Positions 50,837-60,341 of a stretch of DNA of 64,000 nt are shown here, one piece after another. This DNA is from Streptomyces lomondensis (GTDB lineage Bacteria; Actinomycetota; Actinomycetes; Streptomycetales; Streptomycetaceae), in NCBI RefSeq assembly GCF_014651035.1, contig NZ_BMWC01000016.1:1-64000 (forward strand), read 5' to 3'. The translations under genes were made by a program, and so were the position numbers. Numbering within the stretch: position 1 is the first letter of the stretch; each line of letters starts with the position of its first letter. The notes under the pieces are model-generated. The model saw only the letters and a program-made list of their open reading frames with translations. It did not search any database and was not told the DNA's origin.

Positions 50837-53215
50837 ATGACGACCATCCCCGACCCGGACACCATCAAGTCCCTCGTCTCGCGACTGACCGTCGAGCAGA
50901 AGATCGCGCAGGTCACCGGGTTCCCCGTCACCGACCTGTTCGTCCCGGGCGGGGACACGGGCTTCCGCCTGGACCCGGGCCGGCTGCCCGAGCTGCGCCC
51001 GCACGGCGTGGGTCACCTGTCCCTGAGCTGGTACCTCGGCCGGGACGCTGACAGCCTGAAGTCCGCGCTGGACGGCATCCAGCAGTCCGTGCGGGACCTG
51101 AGCCCCTTCGGGATGGGCGCACTCGTGCACAACGAGGCGATCAACGGCTTCCTGCACCCCTGCGCCGAACAGTTCCCCACCGCCTGGTCACAGGCCGCGA
51201 CCTGGAACCCCGACCTGACCGAGCGGATCGCCGCCACCGCGGCGGCCGACATGCGCCGCACCGGCGTCCACCTCGCGTTCGCGCCCGTCATGGACCTGAA
51301 CCGGGATCCCCGCTGGGGCAGGGTCCACGAGACATACGGCGAGGACCCGGAACTCGCCGCGCAGTTCTCCGTGGCGTTCGTGCGCGGCATCCAGGACGAG
51401 GACGGCGGGGCGAGCACCCTGGCGGTCGGCAAGCACTTCCTGGGGTACGGGGCCTCGGAGGGCGGCCTCAACCAGGCCACCACCCAGCTGGGCCGCCGGG
51501 CCTTGGTCGACGACTACGCCGAGCCCTTCCGGCGCGCCATCGCCGAGGCCGGCCTGTACGGCGTCATGAACTCCTACAACGACATCGACGGCCTGCCCGT
51601 GGCCGCCAGCCACTGGGTCCTGACCGAACTGCTGCGGGAACAGCTCGGGTTCGAGGGGCTGGCCGTCAGCGACTACGACTCCGTCAACCTGCTGCGGCAC
51701 GTCTTCCACACGGCGACGACCCCGGGCCGGGCGGGCGCCCAGGCCATCGCGGCGGGCCTGGACGTCGAACTGCCGGGCGACACCAACTACTCCCATCTGG
51801 CGGAGGAGATCGAGGCCGGGCGCCTCGACGAGAGCGTGCTCGACCGGGCCGTGGCCCGGGTCCTCACGGTCAAGGCCCGGCTGGGCCTCATCCCGGACGT
51901 CCGGACGCAGAGGCCGGCACAGCCCGCCGGGCCCCAGCCGGCCGAGGCCACAGAACTGCGCCGGACCGTCGCGTCCGAGAGCCTGGTGCTGCTCCAGAAC
52001 GACGGAACCCTGCCGTTGCCGCCGCAGGGCATCACCCTCGCCGTCACGGGACCGGCCGCAGACGACCTGCGCATCCACTTCGGCGCCTACACCTCGGTGG
52101 CCCACGACGAGGTACCGACGGGCATGCGCGCGCTGAAGGAGGGCCGGGTTCCCGGCGTCGACCCGGCCACCTTCGTCTTCACCGACATCTTCCAGGCACG
52201 CTTCCCCGGCGACGACTCCGTCTTCGCCGGCATCACCCGGAACCTGCACCCCGACACCCCCACCGTGCTCCACGCACTGCGGGACCGTACGGACTCCGTC
52301 GTACACGTGCCGCTGGGCTCCTTCGAGGACGACGGACCGCTCGACGCACAGGAGGTGGACGCCGCGGTGGCGGAGGCCGACGTGGTCGTCGCCGTCGTCG
52401 GCGAGCGCACCGGCTGGGTCGGCAACAACACCGCCGGCGAAGGCCAGTCGACCGCCCACCCGAGGCTGCCCGGCAACCAGGAGGAACTCCTCGAACTGCT
52501 CGCCCGGACGGGAAAGCCCTTGGTGACGGTCGTGGTGTCCGGGCGTCCCCTGGTGCTCACGGGGGCCGCCCGGGCCTCCCGCGCCGTGCTGCTCGCCCCG
52601 CTGCTGGGAGAAGCGGCGGCCGATGCCGTCACGGGCTGCCTGCTCGGCGACATCAACCCGAGCGGCAAACTGCCCAGCACCTTCCCCCGTGACATCGGCC
52701 AGCTCCCCTTGTACCACGGCCACCTGTTCGGCAGCGGCTACGGCCACCCGACCGGCACCCGGCACGGATACAACGACCTGCCCGACGTCACACCCCTCTA
52801 CGCCTTCGGCCACGGCCTGTCCTACAGCACGTTCGAGGCGGCCTTCGACGAGACGGACGGACCGGCCGTCGAGCAGCGCGGGGACCGCGTCCGTGCCCGG
52901 TTCCGGGTGACCAACACCAGCGACGTGGCCGGGACGGCCGTCCTGCAGATGTACGCCCGTGACGAGGACGCCAGCGTCGTACGGCCCGTGCGCCGGCTGC
53001 TGGCCTTCACCCGCGTCCCGCTGGCCGGCGGGCAGAGCACGAGCGTGCTGCTGGAGGCGCCCCTGGAGCGACTCTTCTACACCCTGCCCGACGGACACCG
53101 CGGGCTGGAGTCCGGTGACGTCACGATCATGGGCGCCTTCGCCAGCGACGACATCCGATGTGCCGCCACCCTTCCCCTCAGCGGTGCGGACGCTTCGGGA
53201 ACGCAGTACAGGTGA
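50837..53215 (+). CDS. GH3 beta-glycosidase (intact)
   Basis: A 792-residue protein. (alpha/beta)8 domain with PFGMGALVHNEAINGFLHPC, NRDPRWGRVHETYGEDPELA, GKHFLGYG and nucleophile Asp279 in GLAVSDYDSVN. Then an alpha/beta sandwich (VVVAVVGERTGWVGNNTAGE, GDINPSGKLPSTFPRDIGQL) and a fibronectin-III-like C-terminal domain after YAFGHGLSYSTFEAAF. The sequence resembles beta-xylosidase/beta-glucosidase types; no signal peptide, so cytoplasmic. Unlike the GH3 gene at 38531 it is complete. ATG 50837 follows CAGGAG. Confidence 0.93.
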   Translation: MTTIPDPDTIKSLVSRLTVEQKIAQVTGFPVTDLFVPGGDTGFRLDPGRLPELRPHGVGHLSLSWYLGRDADSLKSALDGIQQSVRDLSPFGMGALVHNEAINGFLHPCAEQFPTAWSQAATWNPDLTERIAATAAADMRRTGVHLAFAPVMDLNRDPRWGRVHETYGEDPELAAQFSVAFVRGIQDEDGGASTLAVGKHFLGYGASEGGLNQATTQLGRRALVDDYAEPFRRAIAEAGLYGVMNSYNDIDGLPVAASHWVLTELLREQLGFEGLAVSDYDSVNLLRHVFHTATTPGRAGAQAIAAGLDVELPGDTNYSHLAEEIEAGRLDESVLDRAVARVLTVKARLGLIPDVRTQRPAQPAGPQPAEATELRRTVASESLVLLQNDGTLPLPPQGITLAVTGPAADDLRIHFGAYTSVAHDEVPTGMRALKEGRVPGVDPATFVFTDIFQARFPGDDSVFAGITRNLHPDTPTVLHALRDRTDSVVHVPLGSFEDDGPLDAQEVDAAVAEADVVVAVVGERTGWVGNNTAGEGQSTAHPRLPGNQEELLELLARTGKPLVTVVVSGRPLVLTGAARASRAVLLAPLLGEAAADAVTGCLLGDINPSGKLPSTFPRDIGQLPLYHGHLFGSGYGHPTGTRHGYNDLPDVTPLYAFGHGLSYSTFEAAFDETDGPAVEQRGDRVRARFRVTNTSDVAGTAVLQMYARDEDASVVRPVRRLLAFTRVPLAGGQSTSVLLEAPLERLFYTLPDGHRGLESGDVTIMGAFASDDIRCAATLPLSGADASGTQYR

Positions 53216-53256
53216 GTGGACGCCAGGCCGTACCCCGAAGCAGAGATGAGGACAGC

Positions 53257-55092
53257 GTGCCCACCCCCCACACCCCAGTCCCCCCGCAGGCCGTCGACAT
53301 CGACCTGGATGCCCTGCGCGCCCGCTACCGGGCCGAGCGCGAACGCCGGCTCCGCCCGGACGGTCGCGGTCAGTACCGCACCACCACAGGAGAGTTCGGC
53401 TACTACGACGAAGACCCGTATGCCGACAGGGACTTCACCCGCGAGCCGCTGACCGACCGGGTGGAGGTCGTCATCGTCGGCGGTGGTCTGGGCGGCCTGA
53501 TCGCCGGCGCCCGGCTGCGGCAGGCCGGTGTGGAGTCGATCCGGGTGATCGAGAAGGGCGGGGACTTCGGCGGTACCTGGTACTGGAACCGCTACCCCGG
53601 CATCCACTGCGACATCGAGTCCTACGTCTACATGCCCCTGCTGGAGGAGGTCGGCTACGTCCCGCGGTGGAAGTACGCCCCCGGCGAGGAGATCCGCGAG
53701 CACGCCCGCGCCATCGGACGGCACTTCGGCCTCTACCGCGACGCCTGCTTCCAGACCTCGGCGACCGAGCTGCGCTGGGACGAGGCCGAATCGGAGTGGA
53801 TCGTCGGCACCGACCGTGGCGACCGCGTCCGGTCCCGCTACGTGATCGTGTCCACCGGCACCCTCAGCCAGGCCAAACTGCCTGGCATCCCGGGCATCGA
53901 GATCTTCCGGGGCCACACCTTCCACACCAGCCGCTGGGACTACGCCTACACCGGCGGCGACGCGAACGGAAACCTGCACAAGCTCGCCGACAAGCGCGTG
54001 GCCCTCATCGGAACCGGCGCCACCGCCATCCAGGTCGTCCCGCACCTCGGCGCCGACGCGCAGCACCTGTACGTGTTCCAGCGCACGCCGTCCTCCGTCG
54101 ACGTACGCGCCAACCGCCCCACCGACCCGGACTGGGCGAGCTCGTTGCAGCCCGGCTGGCAGCGCCACCGCATGGAGAACTTCCTCAAGGTCGTCACTGG
54201 TGTCCCGGTCGACGAGGACCTGGTGAACGACGGCTGGACGAGCAGCGCCCGCCTGTTCGAGAAGCTGATCCCGACCAACAGCTACGCGGACGTCCCGGCC
54301 GAGGAGCGCGAACGGGCCTACGCACTGGCGGACGCCCAGAAGATGAACGAGATCCGGGCTCGGGTCGACGCCCTGGTCGACGATCCGGAGACGGCGGAAC
54401 TCCTCAAGCCGTGGTACCGCTACATGTGCAAGCGGCCCACCTTCAGCGACCACTACCTCCAGACGTTCAACCGGCCCGACGTCACCCTCGTCGACACGGC
54501 CGACACCCACGGCGTCGAGCGCATCACGCCCAACGCGGTCGTCGTCGGCGACCGGGAGTACGAGGTCGACTGCATCATCTTCGCCACCGGCTTCGACGTC
54601 GGCGTCTCCGGCATCCTCTCCGGGCGGCTGCCGGTGTACGGCCGCGATGGCCTCGCCCTCATGGACGCCTGGAAGCTGGGCCCGAAGACCCTCCACGGCT
54701 TCTACAGCCACGGCTTCCCCAACATGTTCCAGCTCGGCCCCATGCAGAACGCCAGCGCCGTCAACTACGTGCACATCCTGGAGGAACAGGCCGCCCACGT
54801 CACCGAGGTCATCGCGGCGGCCCGTACACGGCAGGCACGGTACGTCGAGCCCACGCCCGAGGCCGTGGCGGAATGGGTCGCCACGATCCGCGAGAAGTCG
54901 GCGGACCTGCACGCGTTCCAGGCCGAGTGCACACCGGGCTACTACAACAACGAGGGCATGCCGAGGGAGCGCAACGAGTCCTTCGGGGACGGTCCGGTCG
55001 CCTTCAACGCCCTGCTGCGCGACTGGCGTGCGAAAGGCGGGATGGACGACGTCCTCGTAGAGCCCGGCACCGCGCGGGAGGCCGGCTCGTGA
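53257..55092 (+). CDS. Baeyer-Villiger monooxygenase (flavin-dependent, type I)
   Basis: A 611-residue protein. An N-terminal extension of about 70 residues (YRTTTGEFGYYDEDPY) is followed by the FAD motif VVIVGGGLGGLIAGARLRQA, the sequence GTWYWNRYPGIHCDIESYVY, the type I BVMO fingerprint FRGHTFHTSRWDY (FxGxxxHxxxW[P/D]) near residues 216-228, and the second Rossmann motif VALIGTGATAIQVVPHLG. It converts ketones to esters or lactones with NADPH and O2. The long N-terminal extension resembles cyclododecanone/steroid-type BVMOs. Its stop overlaps the next gene by GTGA. Confidence 0.93.
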   Translation: MPTPHTPVPPQAVDIDLDALRARYRAERERRLRPDGRGQYRTTTGEFGYYDEDPYADRDFTREPLTDRVEVVIVGGGLGGLIAGARLRQAGVESIRVIEKGGDFGGTWYWNRYPGIHCDIESYVYMPLLEEVGYVPRWKYAPGEEIREHARAIGRHFGLYRDACFQTSATELRWDEAESEWIVGTDRGDRVRSRYVIVSTGTLSQAKLPGIPGIEIFRGHTFHTSRWDYAYTGGDANGNLHKLADKRVALIGTGATAIQVVPHLGADAQHLYVFQRTPSSVDVRANRPTDPDWASSLQPGWQRHRMENFLKVVTGVPVDEDLVNDGWTSSARLFEKLIPTNSYADVPAEERERAYALADAQKMNEIRARVDALVDDPETAELLKPWYRYMCKRPTFSDHYLQTFNRPDVTLVDTADTHGVERITPNAVVVGDREYEVDCIIFATGFDVGVSGILSGRLPVYGRDGLALMDAWKLGPKTLHGFYSHGFPNMFQLGPMQNASAVNYVHILEEQAAHVTEVIAAARTRQARYVEPTPEAVAEWVATIREKSADLHAFQAECTPGYYNNEGMPRERNESFGDGPVAFNALLRDWRAKGGMDDVLVEPGTAREAGS

Positions 55093-56714
55093 CGCGACAG
55101 CACCCCAGCCGCTTCGGCCCGGCCGGTACCAAGCCACCCCGCAGTACCCGCTGGGACATCGCCCGGCTCACCTCACCGAGCCCGCTCTGGGGGTCGAACG
55201 GCGTCGCGTTCGGCCCCGACGGGAGGCTGTACGTGGCGCAGTTCCTCGCCGGGCAGATCAGCGCCGTGGACACCGCGACCGGTGACATCGAGGTGGTCGT
55301 CCCGATGGGCGGGCCCGTCCAGTCCCCGGACGATCTGGCCTTCGGCACGGACGGTTCCATGTACATCGCCGACCTGGTCCCCGGCCGGGTCTGGCGGCGC
55401 AGCCCGCAGGGCGAGTACACGCTGGTCTCCGACCAGGTGCGGGTACCCAACGGCATCACATGCCTGGGTGACCGCCTCTTCGTCAACGAGATGCGGATGA
55501 ACGGCCGGCTGCTCGAACTCTTCCCCGACGGCCGCGCCCCCGTCGTCCTCACCGAGGGGCTCGCCCTGGGCAACGCCATGCAGATCGGCCCCGACGGCTG
55601 CCTGTACTACCCGCACATGGTGACGAACGACGTATGGCGCATCCCGCCCGACGGCGGCGCGCCGGAACAGGTCGCGCAGGAGGTCCACGAGCCCGTGGCG
55701 GTCCGTTTCGACCGGGAGGGAGTCCTGACGATCCTCTCGCGCGGCGAGGCCGGCATCGTCACCCGTATCGACCTGCACGGCACGGGCGCCCGCTCCCTCG
55801 TCACCAGCGGCGTCACGGGCCTGGACAACGCCGCTTTCGACGCCGAGAACCGCATGTTCGTCTCCAGCTTCGCCACCGGCGGCGTCACCGAGATGCACCC
55901 CGACGGCCGCATCCGGGAGATCGTGCCGCGCGGGCTCGACGGCCCGTACGGCATCACCGTCGATCTCGGCGGCAGTGTGTACGCGGCCGACCACTACCGC
56001 CTGGCGGAACTGGAACCAGGAAGCGGCCCCGGCCACGGACGCACCCACAGGCATCTCCGGATGGTGCACGCGGTCACCGCGGCCGACGGGCACCTGCACA
56101 CCACCTCCCAGTACGGAGACGTCGCGACGTACGACCCCGGCACCGGAGCCGCCCGGACCCGGGCGACAGGGCTCAACCAGCCCATGGGCGTCACCGTCGA
56201 CCCCGACGGCCGTCTCGTCGTCGCGGAGACGGGCGCCGGGCGCGTCCTGGCCATCGACGCACAGGACACCGTCACCGTTCTCGCCGAAGGGCTCCCCCAC
56301 CCGGTCGACGTGACGTACGACTCCGACGGTCACTGTTACGTGAGTGACGACGTGCTCGGCGCCGTGCTCAGGCTCGACGCCGCTGAGCCGCTGACGGTGA
56401 CGGACGGGCTGGACGCCCCGCAAGGGCTGACGGTCCTGGGTGAGGAGCTGTTCGTCGTGGAGACGGCGACCCGTCGACTGAGCGCGGTCTCGCTCCGGAC
56501 CGGAGAGCACCGGGTCGAGGCCGAGGACCTCGCCGTCGGCCCACCGCCGGGCGCCGGCCGCACCGACCCCGCACTGTTCGCCCATGGCATGCCGGGCGCA
56601 CCGCGCTTTTTCGCCGGCCTGACCGCGGCGCCCGACGGCTCGCTGCTGCTGTCGGGCAATGGCGAGGGCACGGTCCTGCGGCTCCGGCCGCGAGTGGCTG
56701 ACGCGCAGGAGTAA
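55089..56714 (+). CDS. SMP-30/gluconolactonase-like beta-propeller protein
   Basis: A 541-residue protein built of propeller repeats: NGVAFGPDGRLYVAQFLAGQ, DDLAFGTDGSMYIADLVPGR, NAMQIGPDGCLYYPHMVTND, YGITVDLGGSVYAADHYRLA, MGVTVDPDGRLVVAETGAGR and others, at least eight, so perhaps two propellers. SMP-30-like proteins include metal-dependent lactonases. Encoded with a 4-base overlap after a Baeyer-Villiger enzyme, hydrolysis of its lactone or ester product is an attractive inference. No signal peptide. Confidence 0.85.
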   Translation: MTRQHPSRFGPAGTKPPRSTRWDIARLTSPSPLWGSNGVAFGPDGRLYVAQFLAGQISAVDTATGDIEVVVPMGGPVQSPDDLAFGTDGSMYIADLVPGRVWRRSPQGEYTLVSDQVRVPNGITCLGDRLFVNEMRMNGRLLELFPDGRAPVVLTEGLALGNAMQIGPDGCLYYPHMVTNDVWRIPPDGGAPEQVAQEVHEPVAVRFDREGVLTILSRGEAGIVTRIDLHGTGARSLVTSGVTGLDNAAFDAENRMFVSSFATGGVTEMHPDGRIREIVPRGLDGPYGITVDLGGSVYAADHYRLAELEPGSGPGHGRTHRHLRMVHAVTAADGHLHTTSQYGDVATYDPGTGAARTRATGLNQPMGVTVDPDGRLVVAETGAGRVLAIDAQDTVTVLAEGLPHPVDVTYDSDGHCYVSDDVLGAVLRLDAAEPLTVTDGLDAPQGLTVLGEELFVVETATRRLSAVSLRTGEHRVEAEDLAVGPPPGAGRTDPALFAHGMPGAPRFFAGLTAAPDGSLLLSGNGEGTVLRLRPRVADAQE

Positions 56715-56881
56715 CGCGCCTCAGCAGGGACCAGCGCGGGCTCCGCGCCGACAAGGTACGGTCAGGTCAACGAGTGGGTCCCGAGCACCGCGCCAGGGCG
56801 GCCTGGCAGCCCGGGCCCGCTGCGCGAGTTCCAGCCCTGGGGTGGTCGTCGGACCGCTGCCGCCGGAGTTGATGAGAGGCC

Positions 56882-57856
56882 ATGAGGCAGGTTGCCAAGC
56901 GCGTCACCAGTGCGGATGTTGCGCAGGAAGCCGGTGTGTCCCGCACGACCGTGAGCTTCGTGCTGAACAACCGACCTGGGCACGCCATCCCGGAGGAGAC
57001 GAGGCAGCGTGTCCTCGAAGCGGCACGCCGGCTCAGGTACCGGCCGCACGCCTCCGCTCGGGCGCTGGCGGCGGGGCACAGCGACATCGTGCTGCTGGCG
57101 CTGCCCGACATGCCGATCGGCGCGGGCATCAGCCGGTTCTCCGAGGAGTTGGCCACCGCCTTGGCCGAGCGCGGCCTCACCCTGGTCGCCCACTTCGCGG
57201 GAGCGGACGACCAGTCGCTCCAGGACGTCTGCGCGGCCGTCGACGCCTCCGCCGTCGTCGGTCTCGGCGCCTTCGAACCGGCGACCGTCCAGGCCCTCCA
57301 CTCCGCGGGTGTCAAGGTGGTCATCCCCAGCGACGGCAACGCCCCGTCCATGCGTCACGTCGGCCGGCTCCAGGCCGAGCACCTCATCGAACGGGGGCAC
57401 CGGCACCTCGGCTACGCCATGCCCACCCACCCCAGCCACCTCCCCATGGCGCGGCACCGGCTTCAGGGCGCCACCGACGTTTGCGCGGCCGCCTCGCTGG
57501 AGCCCCCCGTGGTGATCGACGTGGAACTGGAGATCGCCGCGGCGGAGCAGGCCGTGCGGCAGTGGACGTCCCGCTCGGTCACCGGTGTGTGCTCATTCAA
57601 CGACGAGACCGCACTGGCCGTGCTGGCGGGCGCACGGGAAGCCGGCGTCGCGGTACCACGGGACCTCGCCGTCGTGGGTGCCGACGACATACCGACCGCC
57701 GCGCTGTCACTGCCGGCCCTCACCACTGTCTCGTTCGATCTGCGGGAGGCCGGACGTCAGCGCGCGGAGGCCGTGGCGTCCGCGCTCGCCGGACGCGCCC
57801 CCACGTCCGACGCCGCCCCGGTGGGGCCCGAGCTGATCGTGCGCGCGTCCGGTTGA
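56882..57856 (+). CDS. LacI-family transcriptional regulator
   Basis: A 324-residue protein. N-terminal helix-turn-helix TSADVAQEAGVSRTTVSFVL, hinge SARALAAG near residue 60, periplasmic-binding-like effector domain with VVGADDIPTAALSLPALTTV. The 56712-56723 stretch upstream (TAACGCGCCTCA) resembles half of the cluster operator. It converges on a close paralogue at 57921. Recognition helices of the two differ at one residue (Arg or Gln after Ser), so both may read the same tandem operator. Confidence 0.92.
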   Translation: MRQVAKRVTSADVAQEAGVSRTTVSFVLNNRPGHAIPEETRQRVLEAARRLRYRPHASARALAAGHSDIVLLALPDMPIGAGISRFSEELATALAERGLTLVAHFAGADDQSLQDVCAAVDASAVVGLGAFEPATVQALHSAGVKVVIPSDGNAPSMRHVGRLQAEHLIERGHRHLGYAMPTHPSHLPMARHRLQGATDVCAAASLEPPVVIDVELEIAAAEQAVRQWTSRSVTGVCSFNDETALAVLAGAREAGVAVPRDLAVVGADDIPTAALSLPALTTVSFDLREAGRQRAEAVASALAGRAPTSDAAPVGPELIVRASG

Positions 57857-57920
57857 TCCGGCGGGGACCTTACGTGGTGACGCGAGGCCGGACCGTGCTG
57901 CGGCGGCGGGCACGAACCGC

Positions 57921-58898
57921 TCAGGCGGACCCGCGTACCAGCAGCTGAGGCCCGGGCGCCAGCACGCTCAACTCGACGTCCCCGCCGTCGAGTCCGGCAG
58001 CCACCACTTCCGCCAGCCGGGCTCCCGCCGCACCGAGGTCGAAGGCGATGGTGGTCAGGGGCGGGGCGGCCAGGCGGGCGACGGGAATGTCGTCCACGCC
58101 CACGACCGCGAGATCATCGGGTGCGGTCAGACCGTGCGCGCGCAGGCCGGCCAGGACGGCGATCGCGATCTCGTCGTTGTAGGCGCAGACACCCGTGACG
58201 GACTGTCGGCGCCATGCGGCGACGGCCTGCGCGGCCTCCGCGTCGTCGAGCCCCGTGGGCTGCGCGACGGCCGGGTCGACGCCACGCTCCGCGCACACCT
58301 CCAGGACCCCGTGGAGCCGTTCCTCGGCCCACGACCGAAACGCCTGCCGCTCGGGCAACGCGTAACCGATGCGCCGATGGCCACGGTCGAGGAGGTGACG
58401 GGCCTGCAGTCGACCGATCTCCTTCTGGGGCGGGGAGAAGTCCGCACCGACGGCGAGGACGAGATCGACACCCGCCTGATGGAGGGCCTCGGCCGTCGGC
58501 TCGTCGAACGGCTCCAGACCCACCACCGCGGACGCGTCCACCGCGGCACTCACGTCCTCCAGCGCCCGAGCACCTGATGCGACGAGGTGGGTCACCAGAG
58601 TCAGGCCCCGCGTGGCGAGTGAGGACCCGAAGTGCTCGATGAAGCCCGACACACTGGGACTGATGGGCATTCCGGACAGAGCGAGCAGCACCACGTTGCT
58701 GCGGCCGGCCGCGAGGGTCCGGGCCGACCCGCGCGGCCGGTAGTTCAGCTGCCGGGCCGCTTCGAGGACCCGGCGCCGCGTGTCGGTGGGGATGCGCTGA
58801 CCGGGCTTGTTGTTCAGTACGAGGCTCACCGTCGTCTGGGACACACCGGCAGCGCGCGCCACGTCGGTGCTCGTGATCCGCTTGGCAGGGGGCTTCAT
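57921..58898 (-). CDS. LacI-family transcriptional regulator, paralogue
   Basis: A 325-residue protein with helix-turn-helix TSTDVARAAGVSQTTVSLVL, hinge SARTLAAG, effector domain ending VVGVDDIPVARLAAPPLTTI. It is similar along its length to the regulator at 56882. It is divergent from the GH1 gene at 59070, and the shared 171-base region contains the tandem operator at 59013-59037, so it probably controls GH1 and itself. Confidence 0.92.
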   Translation of the reverse strand: MKPPAKRITSTDVARAAGVSQTTVSLVLNNKPGQRIPTDTRRRVLEAARQLNYRPRGSARTLAAGRSNVVLLALSGMPISPSVSGFIEHFGSSLATRGLTLVTHLVASGARALEDVSAAVDASAVVGLEPFDEPTAEALHQAGVDLVLAVGADFSPPQKEIGRLQARHLLDRGHRRIGYALPERQAFRSWAEERLHGVLEVCAERGVDPAVAQPTGLDDAEAAQAVAAWRRQSVTGVCAYNDEIAIAVLAGLRAHGLTAPDDLAVVGVDDIPVARLAAPPLTTIAFDLGAAGARLAEVVAAGLDGGDVELSVLAPGPQLLVRGSA

Positions 58899-59012
58899 CG
58901 GTCCTCGTCGTCAGTCCTCGTCGTGATGGATGGCGCCGCTTTACCGATTCGTGACCATCGATGCGCTTGCCGTAGTCGACCTGTCGGCTGTTAGGTTACT
59001 CAGCGAATCAGC

Positions 59013-59037
59013 TAATGCGCGTTACTAACGCGCATTT
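59013..59037. promoter_or_regulatory. Tandem LacI-type operator before the GH1 gene
   Basis: TAATGCGCGTTA (59013-59024) and TAACGCGCATTT (59026-59037), 13-base period, ending 32 bases before the GH1 start. The first unit is the reverse complement of the usual TAACGCGCATTA, which shows the unit is read as a palindrome. Confidence 0.7.
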
Positions 59038-59069
59038 CTTCTGCCGGACACTGACCCAGGGGCAGCGAC

Positions 59070-60341
59070 ATGGCATTTCCCGAAGGATTTCTGTGGGGCG
59101 CGGCGACCGCCGCGCACCAGGTCGAGGGCAACAACGTGGCCAGCGACTTCTGGGCCCTGGAGCACACGCCCGGCAGCTTCTTCGCCGAACCCAGCGGCGA
59201 CGCCTGCGACCACTACCGGCTGTTCCGCCAGGACATCGCCCTGCTGGCGGAGCTCGGGTTCAACAGCTACCGCTTCTCCATCGAGTGGGCGCGGGTCGAA
59301 CCCGAGGACGGCAGGTTCTCCCGGGCGGCCATCGAGCACTACCGCGACGTCCTGCAGGCGTGCCACGACCACGGCCTCACCCCCGTCGTGACACTGCACC
59401 ACTTCACCAGCCCCCGCTGGCTGACGGAGCTCGGCGGCTGGGAGTACGACAAGACCCCCGAGCGCTTCGCCGCCTACTGCGGCAAAGTCATGAGCGAACT
59501 GGGCCCACTGGTCCCGTACGCGTGCACCATCAACGAGGCGAACATCGGCCCGCTCATTCGCGACGTGCTGACCGCCGCCCCCCAGGACGGCCGCGAACCC
59601 GCCGGGGCCCCGGTCGGCGTGACCGACCAAGCCGCGAGGGACGGCGAGGACGCCCTGTCGCCCGTCGACGCCCTCCCGGCGGACCAGGACCGGCCGAAGG
59701 TCTTCTTGTTCACGTTCAGTGAGCAAGGCGTGTCGATCGTGAAGCGCGCCCACACCGCGGCGCGGCAGGCGATCCGGGACGCCAGCCCCGCCACCCAGGT
59801 GGGCCTGACCCTGGCCCTGCAGGACATCCAGCCCGAGCCGGGCGGCGAGAAGCAGGCCGAGCGAATCTGGGCCGAGACCTTCGAGGACTTCGTCCCGGCC
59901 CTGGACGGCGACGACTTCCTCGGCGTCCAGAGCTACACGCGGTCCCTGGTCGGGTCCGACGGGCCGCTGCCCGTGCCCGACGGCGCCGAGACGACCCAGA
60001 TGGGATACGAGTTCTACCCGCAGGCCATGGAGAACGTGCTGCGCCGGGCCACCACAGCGGGCCTGCCGCTGATCGTCACCGAGCATGGGATCGGCACGGC
60101 CGACGACTCCCGCCGTGTCGAGTTCGTCCGGCAGGGGCTCGCGGGCCTCGAACGCGCCGTCACCGACGGGGTGGACGTGCGCGGTTACCTCCACTGGTCC
60201 GCCTTCGACAACTACGAATGGATGCTCGGCTACCGGCCCACCTTCGGCCTGATCGCCGTCGACCGGGACACCCAGCGCCGCACTCCCAAGGAAAGCGCCC
60301 GCTACTTGGGCGCCCTTGCACAGCGCAACGCGCTCGCCTGA
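59070..60341 (+). CDS. GH1 beta-glucosidase-like glycoside hydrolase
   Basis: A 423-residue protein: FPEGFLWGAATAAHQVEGNN at the start, FNSYRFSIEWARVEPEDGRF, TLHHFTSPRW, acid/base Glu156 in CTINEANI, nucleophile Glu338 in LIVTEHGIGTADD, and YLHWSAFDNYEWMLGY near the end. The acid/base motif is NEA instead of the usual NEP and the nucleophile motif TEHG instead of TENG. Shorter than the usual 440-480 residues, mainly after the acid/base. Cytoplasmic. Controlled through the adjacent LacI operator. Confidence 0.92.
   Translation: MAFPEGFLWGAATAAHQVEGNNVASDFWALEHTPGSFFAEPSGDACDHYRLFRQDIALLAELGFNSYRFSIEWARVEPEDGRFSRAAIEHYRDVLQACHDHGLTPVVTLHHFTSPRWLTELGGWEYDKTPERFAAYCGKVMSELGPLVPYACTINEANIGPLIRDVLTAAPQDGREPAGAPVGVTDQAARDGEDALSPVDALPADQDRPKVFLFTFSEQGVSIVKRAHTAARQAIRDASPATQVGLTLALQDIQPEPGGEKQAERIWAETFEDFVPALDGDDFLGVQSYTRSLVGSDGPLPVPDGAETTQMGYEFYPQAMENVLRRATTAGLPLIVTEHGIGTADDSRRVEFVRQGLAGLERAVTDGVDVRGYLHWSAFDNYEWMLGYRPTFGLIAVDRDTQRRTPKESARYLGALAQRNALA

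Noticed and set aside
53667-56714. 1015-residue frame upstream-extending the SMP-30-like gene
   Set aside because: The upstream part is a shadow of the BVMO; GTG 55089 with GTGA overlap is the sensible start.
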